Shown piece by piece: positions 22,538-33,623 of a stretch of DNA of 64,000 nucleotides; position 1 is the stretch's first letter, and each line of letters opens with the position of its first letter. Under the pieces are notes generated by a model that had not been told where the DNA came from, made no database searches, and worked only from the letters and a program-made list of their open reading frames with translations. Position numbers and translations under genes: made by a program. Source of the stretch: Serripes groenlandicus (taxonomy: Eukaryota > Mollusca > Bivalvia > Cardiida > Cardiidae). The DNA is taken from the NCBI GenBank assembly GCA_031761405.1, contig JASEVX010000001.1, positions 43,813,669 to 43,877,668 on the forward strand, written 5' to 3'.

Positions 22538-23066
22538 ACTTTGAGCATTGGAAGGCAGGGTTCTATTCAAGTAAAAGTTGTGGATCAATTAGTAGGAGAC
22601 TTCAGTGTAGAGATGAAGTGACCTGCCAGTTATGCCAATCAAAATTTAAGAGAAATATACAACACTTAAACAGAGCAAATGGATAGGAGGAAAATGGGAG
22701 ATTTTTTATTTCCTCATTTTTAACAAATCTCACAGATTTAACTAATGCTATTAATGATAACAAGATCATTGTCATAATCAAATACTTATTCATTTAGTGG
22801 GTATTTAATCCTTGCCCACATACAGACACTTTCTGATACCTCTGTGGGTAAAACAAAGGCAAAGTAATAAATCCCACCAGCTTCTCCAAGTATGGGACAA
22901 AAAAAATGCAAAGATAATTAAGGGTAAAAGAAAATGGCAGTTGAAACGGAATAGTTCCAAGAAATTGGATGCTCTGTATAGGAGACAATTCAGTTGGAGA
23001 CCAATCCTGTAGCCTTAAATTAGAAAACTACTTATTGCTTCTAAAAATCCCTATAGACGAAAGTAA

Positions 23067-23905
23067 AACAAGAGCATCTCCCCTCACAGTGACCATTTTG
23101 TGTACATATGTATTATAGTCACTGGGAAGTTGACCTTTGACCTAGGTGAGTGATACATGAACCTGTCCTGGTATTGAACCAGTGTATGAAGCTTTAAGGA
23201 ATTTGGTTGCCAAATGAATGAGCTATAGTGATGACATTGTTTCATATAGACTTAATTTAGTCACTGTGGCATCCACCTTTGACCTGGGTCCGTGAAAGGG
23301 TAACCAGTCCAAGCTCTCCTTTAAATAAGCTTGTATGAAGTTTGAAGGAATTTGGTCCACAAATGAAAGTGTTTAGAGATGACAAAGTTTTATAAAGACA
23401 TATCATAGTAACTGTGACCTTGACAATTGACTAAGGTCCTTAAAACACGAACCTGTCCAATGAATTATATCAACAAAGGAAAGTTCTAGAGCGATAATGT
23501 TTATTTATAATCATATAAAAGTCACTGTGACCTTGACTTTTGACATAAATAAAAGTGCTAGAGAGATGATGTTTTTTCGTACAGACATATTAGTCACTGT
23601 GACTTTGACCTTTGACCTAAGTTCAAGCTCGTTTGACAGGGAACCTGTGTATGAACTATAGACATGCCCACCACAAATGAAAGTGCTAGACATTTTGTTG
23701 TCACTGTGACCTTGACTTTGATATAAGTCAGTGAAATGCAAACGTGTACAAGGGACAATGCTTGTGAACATAATATCATGTATTAAGTTGCATGACAATC
23801 CAAAATAGAAATGAAGTCACTAAAGCAATGAAACTAGTAATAGTAATAGTCTAAATAAAGTCACTGTGACCTTGACCTTTGACCTAGCTTGGTGAAGTGC
23901 CATGC
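23067..23905. repeat. Degenerate tandem repeat with GTCACTGTGACCTTGAC
   Basis: Begins AACAAGAGCATCTCCCC. Diverged units follow, each holding TCACTGTGACCTTGAC-TTTGACC-like sequence (about 23122, 23264, 23410, 23522, 23595, 23701, 23860). No clear 3' hairpin end. Same flavour as 20850-21787 but much older. Confidence 0.7.
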
Positions 23906-24819
23906 TTGTAAACAAATAACTAAAAGATATGAAATAAATGTGCTAGAGAAATACAATTGTTTTGATACACTACTACTTATTGTATACAGATGAAAACATT
24001 GTGGCAAAAAGAGAAATTGCTCATTATGAACAATTGCTCATTTTGCCACTATATTTTCTGTTGCAGTCTGCTGCAGATGTGCCTGCATGTGGAAAAGCAT
24101 TACATATGTCATTCGGAAAATGTCAACTTTAATAAGAAACTTGTAATTGATACCAGAAAGTCAGAGATTGATTTAAAAGGAAACTTATTTGAGAATACGA
24201 GCACATTGTCTTAACACATTACCAGCACTATATATATTCACAATATGACTGGCAATGTAGCTAAAAAAACACTATAATACCTTCAAATCTGAAGATGTTC
24301 GTTCCGTAAATCTAATGTTTCAAATATAAATAACTCATTAGGGTGATGAGGTACATGAAGATTAATTTGGCCAATTAGGCTAATTAGATGGCCAGTTAAT
24401 GGAAGAAATCAAAGTACCACAATTACACCGACCTTTGTATTTGAGACCATGAAGATCTAGATCAGTCTGCACATCCAGTTTGACTCTTCATGGTCTTCCC
24501 TTTTGGACAGTGTAACATTCTTGAAAAGATCTTTGCCACATAATATTAATCTATAGCAGACAACTTTGATAGCATCCCAAAATAAGAATGGAAATTCTCT
24601 ATAAATATATGTTCAATTATTGAAAAGAGTTGAAAACATTCTGGCAAAAGTAGAAATTGCTCAGTATGAGCAATCCCTGCCCTTGGCACGATATTTTCAA
24701 CATTTAATAATGCAACCAACTCCTTCAAAATGTTTGTTAGTTTTTCACCTATTGCTTTATGAAACCCTATCAGAAAATGAGAGTTTGTTTGTATGATGTT
24801 TAACATTGTTTTTAAATAT

Positions 24820-25410
24820 ATTTCAGTGTACTACTGGTCCATTTATCCTGCCACCAGAGTGAGTCAGTTGTAAAGCTTACTATTTGATAAGGTGGGAAAG
24901 CCATTACTTTGGATTGAACCTGCAACCTCCAGCACCAGATGCGGTCACTATACACCACTACACCACCTTGGTTGTATCCTCGGACACTATACACCACTAC
25001 GCCACCTTGGTGGTATCCTCGGACACTATACACCACCTTGGTTGTATCCTCGGACACTATACACCACCTTGGTTGTATCCTCCGACACTATACACCACCT
25101 TGGTTGTATCCTCGGACACTATACACCACCTTGGTTGTATCCTCGGACACTATACACCACCTTGGTTGTATCCTCGGACACTATACACCACATTGGTTGT
25201 ATCCTCGGACACTATACACCACTACACCACCTTGGTTGTATCCTCGGACACTATACACCACCTTGGTTGTATCCTCGGACACTATACACCACCTTGGTTG
25301 TATCCTCGGACACTATACACCACATTGGTTGTATCCTTGGACACTATACACCACCTTGGTTGTATCCTCGGACACTATACACCACTACACCACCTTGGTT
25401 GTATCCTATT
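24820..25410 (-). repeat. SINE with its A-box end expanded into a minisatellite
   Basis: 24820-24945 carries a SINE body (ACTACTGGTCCATTTATCCTG, as at 50450) and, on the minus strand, a B-box-like AGGTTCAATCC and an A-box-like TGGTGTAGTGG. The A-box end is then iterated to 25408. Confidence 0.8.
24944..25408. repeat. 31/39-bp minisatellite (CGGACACTATACACCACC...)
   Basis: About 14 near-identical units CGGACACTATACACCACC+TTGGTTGTATCCT (31 bp). Some units carry an 8-bp ACTACACC insertion (39 bp). Because 31 is not a multiple of three and stops are rare, all three plus frames stay open (60-190 residue ORFs such as 24884-25414). I treat those as artefacts of the repeat. Confidence 0.92.
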
Positions 25411-25885
25411 GTAAAATTAACATGTTCAGTGCTTTTGGGACAGCTGTATTTATTGATAAAGCCATGCTAGATGAACCCCAAAAATCCCCATGAAAAATGT
25501 GTTAATTTTAAAAGCTTTAATTAAATTTATTTAAAACAAGGCACAGCAAGGATACTTCCATTTTTTTGGTTTAATAACCAGGAAATGTTGATTATACAGG
25601 ATTTTATTTCTGCTTTAACGGCTAAAATCCATTGTAAACAAGTGCTACCCAGATAGCAGATGCGCATAATTAAGAGAAGTAATTTGTGTCAAACTAGACC
25701 CCCCCATACTGTGTGTACAGTATTTTGCGTTCAACTCCCATATCATTCAATATATGGATATAACTAAGTGCTACTGTAAAGTGTTCCTGTTTGACTTTTG
25801 GGATTGGTAATTCCATGTCCAAATATAATCTGTGATCTGCAGTAAGCACCTTGCTGTCAGCACTTTCTGTGCTTCGATTATTTAA

Positions 25886-26113
25886 TTAACCCTTTTCCTC
25901 ATATAGACGCTTTCTGACGCCTCTGCATCAGACAGCTTTTTGAAAACATAGTGACAAAAGAAGAAATTGCTAAACGAGCAATTTCTCCTTTTGCCACAAT
26001 GTTTTCCACTTTTAGTAATAGGTTATCCATTCAATAATAGAGATTTTCTATTTTTTGACAAAATATGTTCAAGGGTGTCTGCTGCAGAATTGTCGTATGA
26101 TTGTAAGGGTTAA
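25886..26113 (+). mobile_element. F1 TTAA MITE
   Basis: TTAA-bounded; left end TTAACCCTTTTCCTCATATA; centre GAAATTGCT / CGAGCAATTTC with a shortened loop; right end slightly decayed (TGATTGTAAGGGTTAA). Confidence 0.82.
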
Positions 26114-26225
26114 TAGAAATGTAAATTGAATTTTGTTTGGGGTTTAAAAGCATAAAATCTTCGAATCAGGAAATAGAAAATCCGCACAATGATGTTACTG
26201 TGTTTTCATAAAACCTTGCCTAAAG

Positions 26226-26545
26226 AAAAGAGGGCCAAGATGGCCTTAAATCGATCACCTGAATGATAGTAAATTAGTAGCAAAAATCTGGGATAATTTT
26301 AACAGGAGTGCAAATGAAACTGCAAACAGAAGACACTGTTAATGAAATAGCTTATCATCCCTAAAGGCCATGTGTAAAGGGCATTAAATCTTTCAACAAT
26401 TTGAAATGCCCCACCAAAGGAACATTCCTGTGAAATTTGGTTAATATCAGTCCAATGGTTTAGGAGGAGATGTTGTTTGAAGCTAAATGTTCATTTACTC
26501 CTTTTCTGATGCGACATAGCGGCATACTATTTCAATAAATTGGTA
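26226..26545 (+). repeat. Family B element, 3'-truncated
   Basis: AAAGAGGGCCAAGATGGCC start with TCGATCACCTGAATGATAG; fades out after TGATGCGACATAGCGGC. Confidence 0.7.
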
Positions 26546-26652
26546 CTAAGGAGTCATTTATACCCTTTTCCTTACTGAAAATGTATGTTTCCTGATTATA
26601 CAAGGGGTCACACAATTTATTACAATTAATTACTTTCTATGCATATTTGGTA

Positions 26653-26862
26653 TTAACTCTTTCCCTCATATACTATAGATGCTTGCTGACGCCTCTGCAG
26701 CAGACAGCTTTTTAAAAATAATAATGACAAAAGCAATTTCTCCTTTTATCACAATGTTTTCCACTTTTAGTCATAGGTTATCCATTCAATTATAGAGATT
26801 TTCTATGTTTTGACAAAATATGTTCAAAGTCAAAAGAATTGTTGCATGAGGGAAAGGGTTAA
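26653..26862 (+). mobile_element. F1 TTAA MITE, partly deleted
   Basis: TTAACTCTTTCCCTCATATA and GAGGGAAAGGGTTAA ends. The left half of the central hairpin and the right CTGCTGCAG motif are missing. Confidence 0.78.
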
Positions 26863-27164
26863 TTGTATTTGTGAAACCTGTGAATTTTAGCAGCCACCGA
26901 CGTCAATTCTCACAAGCACAAACACATTTTGTAATTGTATATAGCGGTCATTTAACAGTTTTCTAGTATGTTTCATCAAGGTTCAAAACAAGATATTTTT
27001 CATTTGTTTATTTTGTGTGAGCAATCTAATATGCCATTTTTGTATTTCACCATGTGGTTAATCTGTGGGAAAAACAATAAAACAGAAAAGCAAATCATAG
27101 TTTTATATCAAGATAATGTAGGAAAAGAGGCCATTAGTTGATAGCTAAGTACTTTATGGTGCAT

Positions 27165-27912
27165 TCTCACCGCCGATCTGAGTACCTCGATCTCCCCAAA
27201 ACGGCCAAATCCGCGACCAAGCTCAACCATGTGTTTGGTCGGGGATCTACACAAACGAAGGGGACCTATGCCTGACCTTAAGTGGACCATACTCGATCAA
27301 CTCAAGACCCTTCCAGACTACTTCAAGACCACTTGCCAACACACATCCCTACTTCTACTCAACCTATACTCGACCTTCCCAACCCCTTCCCGATGTCTAC
27401 CTGATCAACACGACCAGCCCGACTTTTCTTCGACCTATACTCAACTTATATCTGACCATGTACGATCGGGCACGATAGCAGCAGACAATGTATAAAACGT
27501 AGTATTTTGATCCGTATTCAATTGACTAAAGACTATCGAAGAAGCAACATCATGGAAGTTATTAATCAGCAAAATATGTGACTAGATGTCTTCCCAATGA
27601 ACTAGATCTTGTACAAGAATTTACAATCAGCAAAATATGTGACTATATATATGTCTTCCCGATGAATTAGACCTTGTACACGAGTATACACGAGTTTACC
27701 CGAGCACTACAAGATGTATTTCAGACTGCTTCCAGACCGCCTTTCTTCTCGAGCTCTACACAGATTTTTTTGACAAGTCAAAACAATCTGGGTAGAAACA
27801 CTGACCTCTACCGACCAAGGTACCCCCTGCAGACCGAGGGAGATGATGATTTCACGACTGCATGATCGAGTTTGATCGAGATACTCAGATCGGCAGTTAT
27901 AACACCCCATTA
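27165..27912. mobile_element. Non-autonomous DNA element with CCGATCTGAGTA inverted ends
   Basis: The left end GCCGATCTGAGTACCTCGAT and the right end ATCGAGATACTCAGATCGGC are inverted repeats of about 22 bp, extending outward as weaker GGTG / CACC matches. The interior is unlike the surroundings (rich in TCGACC, GACCA and TACACGAG) and holds a 61-bp tandem duplication (about 27564 and 27625, AATCAGCAAAATATGTGACT). Short ORFs inside show no family signature. Superfamily undetermined. Confidence 0.7.
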
Positions 27913-27999
27913 AGGTAAAGTTTGAAGACACACAAAAGTTTTCTCTTAGAATTTTTTTTTTTTAATAAGCTGTTTGCAATAATTATTTCAGCACAGGGC

Positions 28000-28480
28000 G
28001 AGGCGACCCTTTCCCAAAAACAACAATTATGCAGCAGGCAAAAATATATAAGCAAAAACATGAAAATTCTCCATAAATGAGAGGTATCTTATTGAAACAA
28101 GTTGAAAACATAGTGTCAAAAGGGGAAAACGCGCATTATGAAAATAAGGGAAAATATTTACTTTGCAGGCAACAAATATAAGTATTTTTTTCTGTTATAG
28201 ATCTGGCTGACATTTGGCACCTCTGCAACACTCAACATTAGAAAAATATAAAAGACATGAGTGTTTAACCCCACATACAGACGCTTTCTGATGCTATGAA
28301 GCAGACAGCTTTTGAAATCATTGTTGCAAAAGGAGGAATTGCTCATACTAAGCAATTTCCCCATTTTCCACAATATTCAATATCTATATTATCATTTGCA
28401 GAAATGTTTCCATATTTTTGCCAAGATGTTTTCAAAGTTGTCTACTGCAGATTTGTTGTATGTGGGAAAGGGATAAAGAA
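28000..28480. repeat. Two decayed F1-type MITEs
   Basis: CGACCCTTTCCCAAAAACAAC with ATGCAGCAGGC (about 28004), and CACATACAGACGCTTTCTGATG to GTTGTATGTGGGAAAGGG (about 28270-28474) with GTCTACTGCAGATTTG. Confidence 0.55.
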
Positions 28481-28835
28481 ACACAAAGCGGTCAACATGA
28501 CGATATGAACATTTTCAATAAATGAGGCTATAAATATTGAAAAAACATGAAATCATTGTGACAAATGGAGAATTTCGTGGTTATAATTATAAGTTGTCTG
28601 CTGCTGATGCGTCAAATTTCATTTTCATGTATAAAATGATTCAAATAAACCTGCATGCATGTTTCTGTGTGGATTATCAGTTCTTTAGCATTTGCAGGTT
28701 GTAAAACGTCGGGAATCACATCGTGAGAAAACTTTCATTCAGGACTTTGCAAAACAGTGGATCGAGTGATCCGCCTTCACCTCAGCACAGTCTGATCAGA
28801 GTTGTCTTTGATCAACATCTAGTTGAACAAGCATC

Positions 28836-29100
28836 CCAGCCTCCCTCACATACAGACTTTCTAAGGCCTCGAAAATGAATTTTTTAATATTGTAACAAAA
28901 GGAGAAATTGCTCATGAGCAGTTCTCATATTTTTGACATGATGTTTCAAAGTCTTCTCCTGCAGATTTGATGTTGTATGTGGGTTAGGGTTAAAACAACA
29001 TTAAAAGAATACAATTTGATTATCTTTATATCAGTACCTGAACTTTTTCTTTGAATTTTGACCCTTTCCCACATACAACAAATCTGCAGCAGATGACTTT
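28836..29100. repeat. Decayed F1-type fragments
   Basis: CCCTCACATACAGAC to TTGTATGTGGGTTAGGGTTA (28842-28993), then a left end CCCTTTCCCACATACAAC with CTGCAGCAGATGAC (29060-29100) that is interrupted by the family A element at 29114. Confidence 0.55.
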
Positions 29101-29113
29101 GAAAACATACCCC

Positions 29114-30478
29114 AAACAAGAGGCCCAAGAGGGCCAGTATCGCTCCACGGCCATAAGGCAAAAATCAAATCTCCAAACAGCCCTGCCCCCTAGTGGCCAT
29201 ATTTTTTACCAACCACCATGGCTTAAAGGAATCTTGTAGAGTGTCACCCAAGGAATGTTTCTGCAAAATTATTTGAAAATCGGCCTGACACTTTCGGAGG
29301 AGAGGATATTTTAAGTTTTCACCATAGCCATATAAGGCAAAATAGCCCCACCCCATGGCGGCCATATTTTTCAACCAATCAACATGGCTTGAAGGAATCT
29401 GATAGAGGGTCACCAAAAGAACATTTCTACAAAATTATTTGAAAATCTGCTCAAGACTTTCGGAGAAGAAGATTTTTTAAATTTTCACTATGGTCATATA
29501 GAGCAAAATAGCCCCGCCCTCTGGCGGCCATATTTTTCGACCAATCAACATGGCTTGAAGGAATCTGATAGAGGGTCACCCAATGAACATTTCTACAAAA
29601 TTATTTGAAAATCGGCTGAACACTTTCGGAGAAGAAGATTTTTTAAGTTTACACTTTTGCTATATAAGCCAAAATAGCCCCGACCCTGGCGGCCATGTTT
29701 TTCCACCAATCAACATTTCTTGAAGGAATCTTATAAAGGGTCACCCAAGGATCATTTCTACAAAATGATCTGAAAATCAGCCTGACACTTTCGGAGGAGA
29801 AGATTTAAGTTCTCTCTTTAGCCGTATAAGGCAGAATAGCCACGCCCTCTGGCGGCCATGTTTTTTAACCAATCAACATGGCTTGAAGGAATCTGATAGA
29901 GGGTCACCCAAAGAACATTTCTACAAAATTATTTGAAAATCTGCTCAACACTTTCGGAGAAGAAGATTTTTTAAATTTTCACTATGGTCATATAGAGCAA
30001 AATAGCCTCGCCCTCTGGCGGCCATATTTTTCGACCAATCAACATGGCTTAAAGGAATCTGATAGAGGGTCACCCAAAGAACATTTCTACAAAATTATTT
30101 GAAAATCGGCTGAACACTTTCGGAGAAGAAGATTTTTTAAGTTTTCACTATGGTCATATAAGGCAAAATAGCCCCGCCCTCTGGCGACCATGTTTTTCGA
30201 CCAATCAACATTTCTTGAAGGAATCTAATAAAGGGTCACCCAAGGAACATTTCTACAAAATTATTTGAAAATCGGCCTGACACTTTCAGAGAAGAAGATT
30301 TTTTAAGTTTTCACTATTTTTTTCTTTTGGTTGCCATGGAAACCAGAATTATGGATGGATAAAAAAAAATTGAAGGAATTTAAGAGAGGACATTGAGAGG
30401 ATGCTTCCTATGAAGTTTCAACCAAATTGGCCAAGTGGTTAGTGAGAAGAAGTTGTTTAAAGGAAAAAGTTTACGCAT

Positions 30479-30513
<35 letters not shown>

Positions 30514-30592
30514 CGACGGACAATTCGCCATGACATAAGCTCGACTGGCTTTCAGCCAGTGGAGCTAAAAAATGGAAACTCCCTATAAATGA
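29114..30592 (+). repeat. Family A element with seven ~166-bp monomers
   Basis: Starts AACAAGAGGCCC. Seven core units have their GGCAAAATAGCCCC phase at about 29158, 29337, 29503, 29671, 29831, 29997 and 30163 (spacing 160-168 bp, except the first). Then follow a unique segment, a CACG microsatellite (30473-30512), GACGGACAATTCGCC and a strong hairpin (AGCTCGACTGGCT / AGCCAGTGGAGCT), ending in AAAAAA. The element interrupts an F1 copy. Confidence 0.9.
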
Positions 30593-30700
30593 AAGGCACG
30601 CACGCACGCACGCACGCACGCACGACGGACAATTCGCCATGACATAAGCTCGACTGGCTTTCAGCCAGTGGAGCTAAAAAATGGAAACTCCCTATAAATG
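30473..30700. repeat. CACG microsatellite and duplicated family A 3' end
   Basis: The microsatellite plus GACGGACAATTCGCCATGAC, the AGCTCGACTGGCT hairpin and GGAAACTCCCTATAAATG are present twice; GACGGAC begins at 30515 and again at 30624 (109 bp apart). The duplication includes sequence beyond the element's AAAAAA end, so it arose after insertion. Confidence 0.85.
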
Positions 30701-30846
30701 AAAGTACAATAATTGAATAGAGTTGAAAACATGGCGACAAAAGGAGAAATTGCTCATCTTGAGCAATTTCTTCTTTTGTCGCCATGTTTTCAAAAAGCCA
30801 TCTGTTGCAGATGCATCAGAAAGTGTCTATATGAGGGAAATGATTA
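30640..30846 (-). mobile_element. F1 MITE right half interrupted by family A
   Basis: GAAAACATGGCGACAAAAGG, centre GAAATTGCTC..GAGCAATTTC, CATCTGTTGCAGATGC and GAGGGAAATGATTAA. Its left half is plausibly the piece at 29060-29100. Confidence 0.65.
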
Positions 30847-31461
30847 ATCAAAGCTTTCCCTGATGCAAACAACTTTTGATGCTTTTGAAGAAAAAAATCC
30901 TCAAACTTTATTGGAAAACACTAAATTAATCATAAAAACAAATTCTCCTAAAGTTTTCCTAAAATATTTTCATTTATGTTCCAAAAGCATTATGGCTTAA
31001 TAATGAAGATTTATAATCTACTCATATCATACTGAAGTAGATTACTTTAGAAAACAAAGATGTATTTTGTATATTTGTGGTGTGTGGGACGGGAATACAA
31101 AGACTTTTCTACACTTTTTCATGAGGAACAAATCTTCTCTACCTAATTTGCTCAAAGGAATGGATTTCATAGGCAACACAAATCCATTCACAGAGGGAAT
31201 ATTAAATGTAGATGTTTGAAGGAAAATACACAACAGGTTCCATCTTTTTTTATGGAAATGATTATGTCTGGACACATAAGTCAATATGACATTCTAAACA
31301 ATATTTTCAAATCTCAATTTGATGATAATTATAGATTTGCATTTTTTTTTTAATAAGATCAAATACTTAGAACAGACTCAGGTTAATATATTTAGGATCT
31401 CCCCCTCATGGAAAACATGTTGCTTACCAATAAGATGAAGCATACCAAACATACAGACACA

Positions 31462-31691
31462 TTAACCCTTTCCCACATACATCAATTCTGCAGCAGACGA
31501 CTTTGAACATATTTTGTCAACAAATAGAAAATCTCTATAATTGAATGGATAACCTATGACTAAAAGTGGAAAACATTGTGGCAAAAGGAGAAATTGTTTG
31601 TTTTGAGCAATTTCTTCTTTTGTCACTATGTTTTCAAAAAGCTGTCTGCTGCCGATGTGTCAGAAAGCGTCTATATGAAGGAAAGGGTTAA
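31462..31691 (-). mobile_element. F1 TTAA MITE, full length (230 bp)
   Basis: TTAACCCTTTCCCACATACA left and TATGAAGGAAAGGGTTAA right; centre GAAATTGTTTG / GAGCAATTTC is partly unpaired. Confidence 0.85.
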
Positions 31692-31837
31692 TACATACAG
31701 ACACGCAATGGAAATTTGATCACTATGCATAATGACACCCTACCATTGCAACTTTTCAACACCAATAACATTAAGTTCTGATGATCAAGGTTCACACATG
31801 TCGATAATTATCAAGTAACTAATTATCAAGTAACGCA

Positions 31838-32029
31838 TTAAACCATTTCCACATACAACAAAATTGCAGAAGACGACACTTTGAAAAATACAATCTTAGT
31901 AGGCAAAAATATGGAATTTCTCTGTAAATGAAAATTTAATTACTGAATAAAATATAAAACTATTTTGGCATTGTTTTCAGAATTTGTCTGCTGCAAGTGT
32001 CAGAAATAATCTGTTTGGAAAAGCTTTAA
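31838..32029. mobile_element. Decayed F1 MITE abutting DIRS copy B
   Basis: TTAAACCATTTCCACATAC left end and GTCTGCTGCAAGTG near the right. Its terminal TTTGGAAAAGCTTTAA runs directly into the AAAATG tip of the DIRS element, so DIRS copy B inserted at the end of this MITE. Confidence 0.65.
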
Positions 32030-32071
32030 AATGAAGTTTTTAAAGTAAAACATATTTTTATTAGAAAATAC

Positions 32072-32220
32072 TTACCAGTCATTTATTACCTGATATATAC
32101 ATCTCCTAACCCTTAATTCATCCAGAAAAAGAACTCGCCTAGCGTATCCCTCACGCCTGTGTGATATACACGGTCACCGGTAAATACCGGCGCACGAGGT
32201 CAACGTGTCACTTTTAGTTT
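32072..32220. repeat. DIRS copy B left inverted terminal repeat (3' end of element)
   Basis: 149 bp, identical by eye to the reverse complement of 38529-38677. Outside it is a unique 44-bp tip (32028-32071, AAAATGAAGTTTTTAAAG..) absent from the other end. Contains an inner hairpin CCGGTAAATACCGG. Confidence 0.92.
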
Positions 32221-32270
32221 TCAAGTAAGTGTTGGTTGACGACGCGGGGTTGGGAGGCGGGAATATGAAA

Positions 32271-32361
32271 TGACTGGTAAGTATTTTCTAATAAAAATAT
32301 GTTTTACTTTAAAAACTTCATTTTTATGTCAAAAATACATTACCAGTCATTTATTACCTGA
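32271..32361. repeat. DIRS internal complementary region (circle-junction template)
   Basis: 32271-32324 is the reverse complement of the element's left tip (32028-32081). 32318-32361 is the reverse complement of its right tip (38655-38698). The two matches overlap at CATTTT. In DIRS1 this arrangement lets the internal copy template the joined ends when a circular intermediate forms (family knowledge). Confidence 0.9.
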
Positions 32362-32547
32362 TGACTTTTCAGCATCGGTCGGGAGGCATCTGCCAACACT
32401 TCTAGTCCTACAGGTAATGCAGCACATTGTAGTTATTTTTATTTAATTTATTTACTTAGTACTGAGACACAACAGCCTGTGAAAGTAGGAGAATGGATTG
32501 ATAAATTTCAATCGTTAAGTACTTTATTGTTGTGTCTAATATGTAAT

Positions 32548-33623
32548 TTAGCATATAACTCGCTGAGACGCCACCAGTGGCCCCAGAGAGTGAAGATTTT
32601 CAGTTTGCTTAGACATAGATCGCAGGTAGAAATTTGAAAAAGTCGATTGAGATTTCCATACCGCGGCACGAAGAATATCCTCTAAAGGCACATTGTTGGA
32701 AAAGGCCCAACTAGTGGAGAGTGCTCTAATTTCATGTGGACGAATCCGTAAAAACGAGAGATCGCGAACTGAAAGATTAGTGTAGGCTAATTTAATTGTA
32801 CAGGATATCCAGCGGGAAATAGAAGCCGCTGATATATCCTTACATCCTATCAGAGGGAGAAACAACCTCTTCCTACGGCCCCTTGTCCCTTTAACTCTCT
32901 TAAGGTAAAGCTTAAGAGCTCTAACGGGACATTGAAGTCTGTCGGCATCCAACGGACCACAGCTCGCAGAAAGACTGGGAACCGTGATTGGTTTAGGAAG
33001 GACCGAAGGTAACTGGTTCTTGGCTAAAAAAACCTGACTGACAAAGTAGAGTGAACGAGCCATCAGATTCATTGAATCTGATAAAGCCGGTTTCTACTGA
33101 AAGCGCATGCAACTCACTTCTACGACGCGCGGTCGCAAAGGCAAGAAGAAAGACAGTTTTGTAAGTTAAAAATTTTAACGAAGCAGAAGACAGAGGCTCG
33201 TACGGCGCCTTTGTAAGAGACCAAAGAACGCAAGATAAATCCCATTTTGGAGTTAAACTCCTACAAACGGGTTTATCTAGTTCGAATGATCGCATAAGTT
33301 CCGAGAGAAAATGGATTAGCACCAATACTCTCTCCCCCTTTGAACTTAAGTGTATTCGAAAGCATTGAACGATAACCTTTTATTGTGCTAACAGCTAGAT
33401 CTTTATCTTCAAAAAGAAAAAGAAACAAATCGGCAATCCTAGCTACAGAGGGACACTCAGGATTGATCGACCTAGCATGACACCAATCTGAGAAGACTGT
33501 CCACTTGGAATCATAGACGATTCTAGTGGATCGTCTTCTGGATTGAGCGATGCGAGAGGCAACTTTTTGAGAAAAGTTTCTCTCTCGGATCGATCGCTTG
33601 ATAATGTCCAAGCGTGAAGATGA
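32548..33623 (-). pseudogene. Tyrosine recombinase of DIRS copy B, two frameshifts
   Basis: Three overlapping frames carry successive parts. The N-terminal core-binding region (IKRSIRERNFSQK.., about 33623-33276) is followed by a middle piece with the first catalytic Arg (ATARRRSELHAL, 33325-32993). The C-terminal piece (33072-32548) has H-E-I-R (His113, Arg116 of that ORF), Trp139 and the nucleophile Tyr149 in SNFYL. The frame changes fall near 33331-33345 (a run of five C) and near 33025 (a run of seven A). The N-terminus overlaps the RT ORF by at least 180 bp in another frame, as in known DIRS elements. The enzyme would integrate the circular DNA in the nucleus. Confidence 0.88.

Noticed and set aside
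24884..25493. Three long overlapping plus-strand ORFs (176-192 residues) with HYTPPWLYPRTL-type repeats
   Set aside because: They are the three frames of a 31/39-bp minisatellite that lacks stops; no start context, domain or conservation supports a protein.
32548..33623. Phage integrase or integron recombinase
   Set aside because: The recombinase motifs are embedded in a DIRS element with RT, RNase H and inverted terminal repeats.
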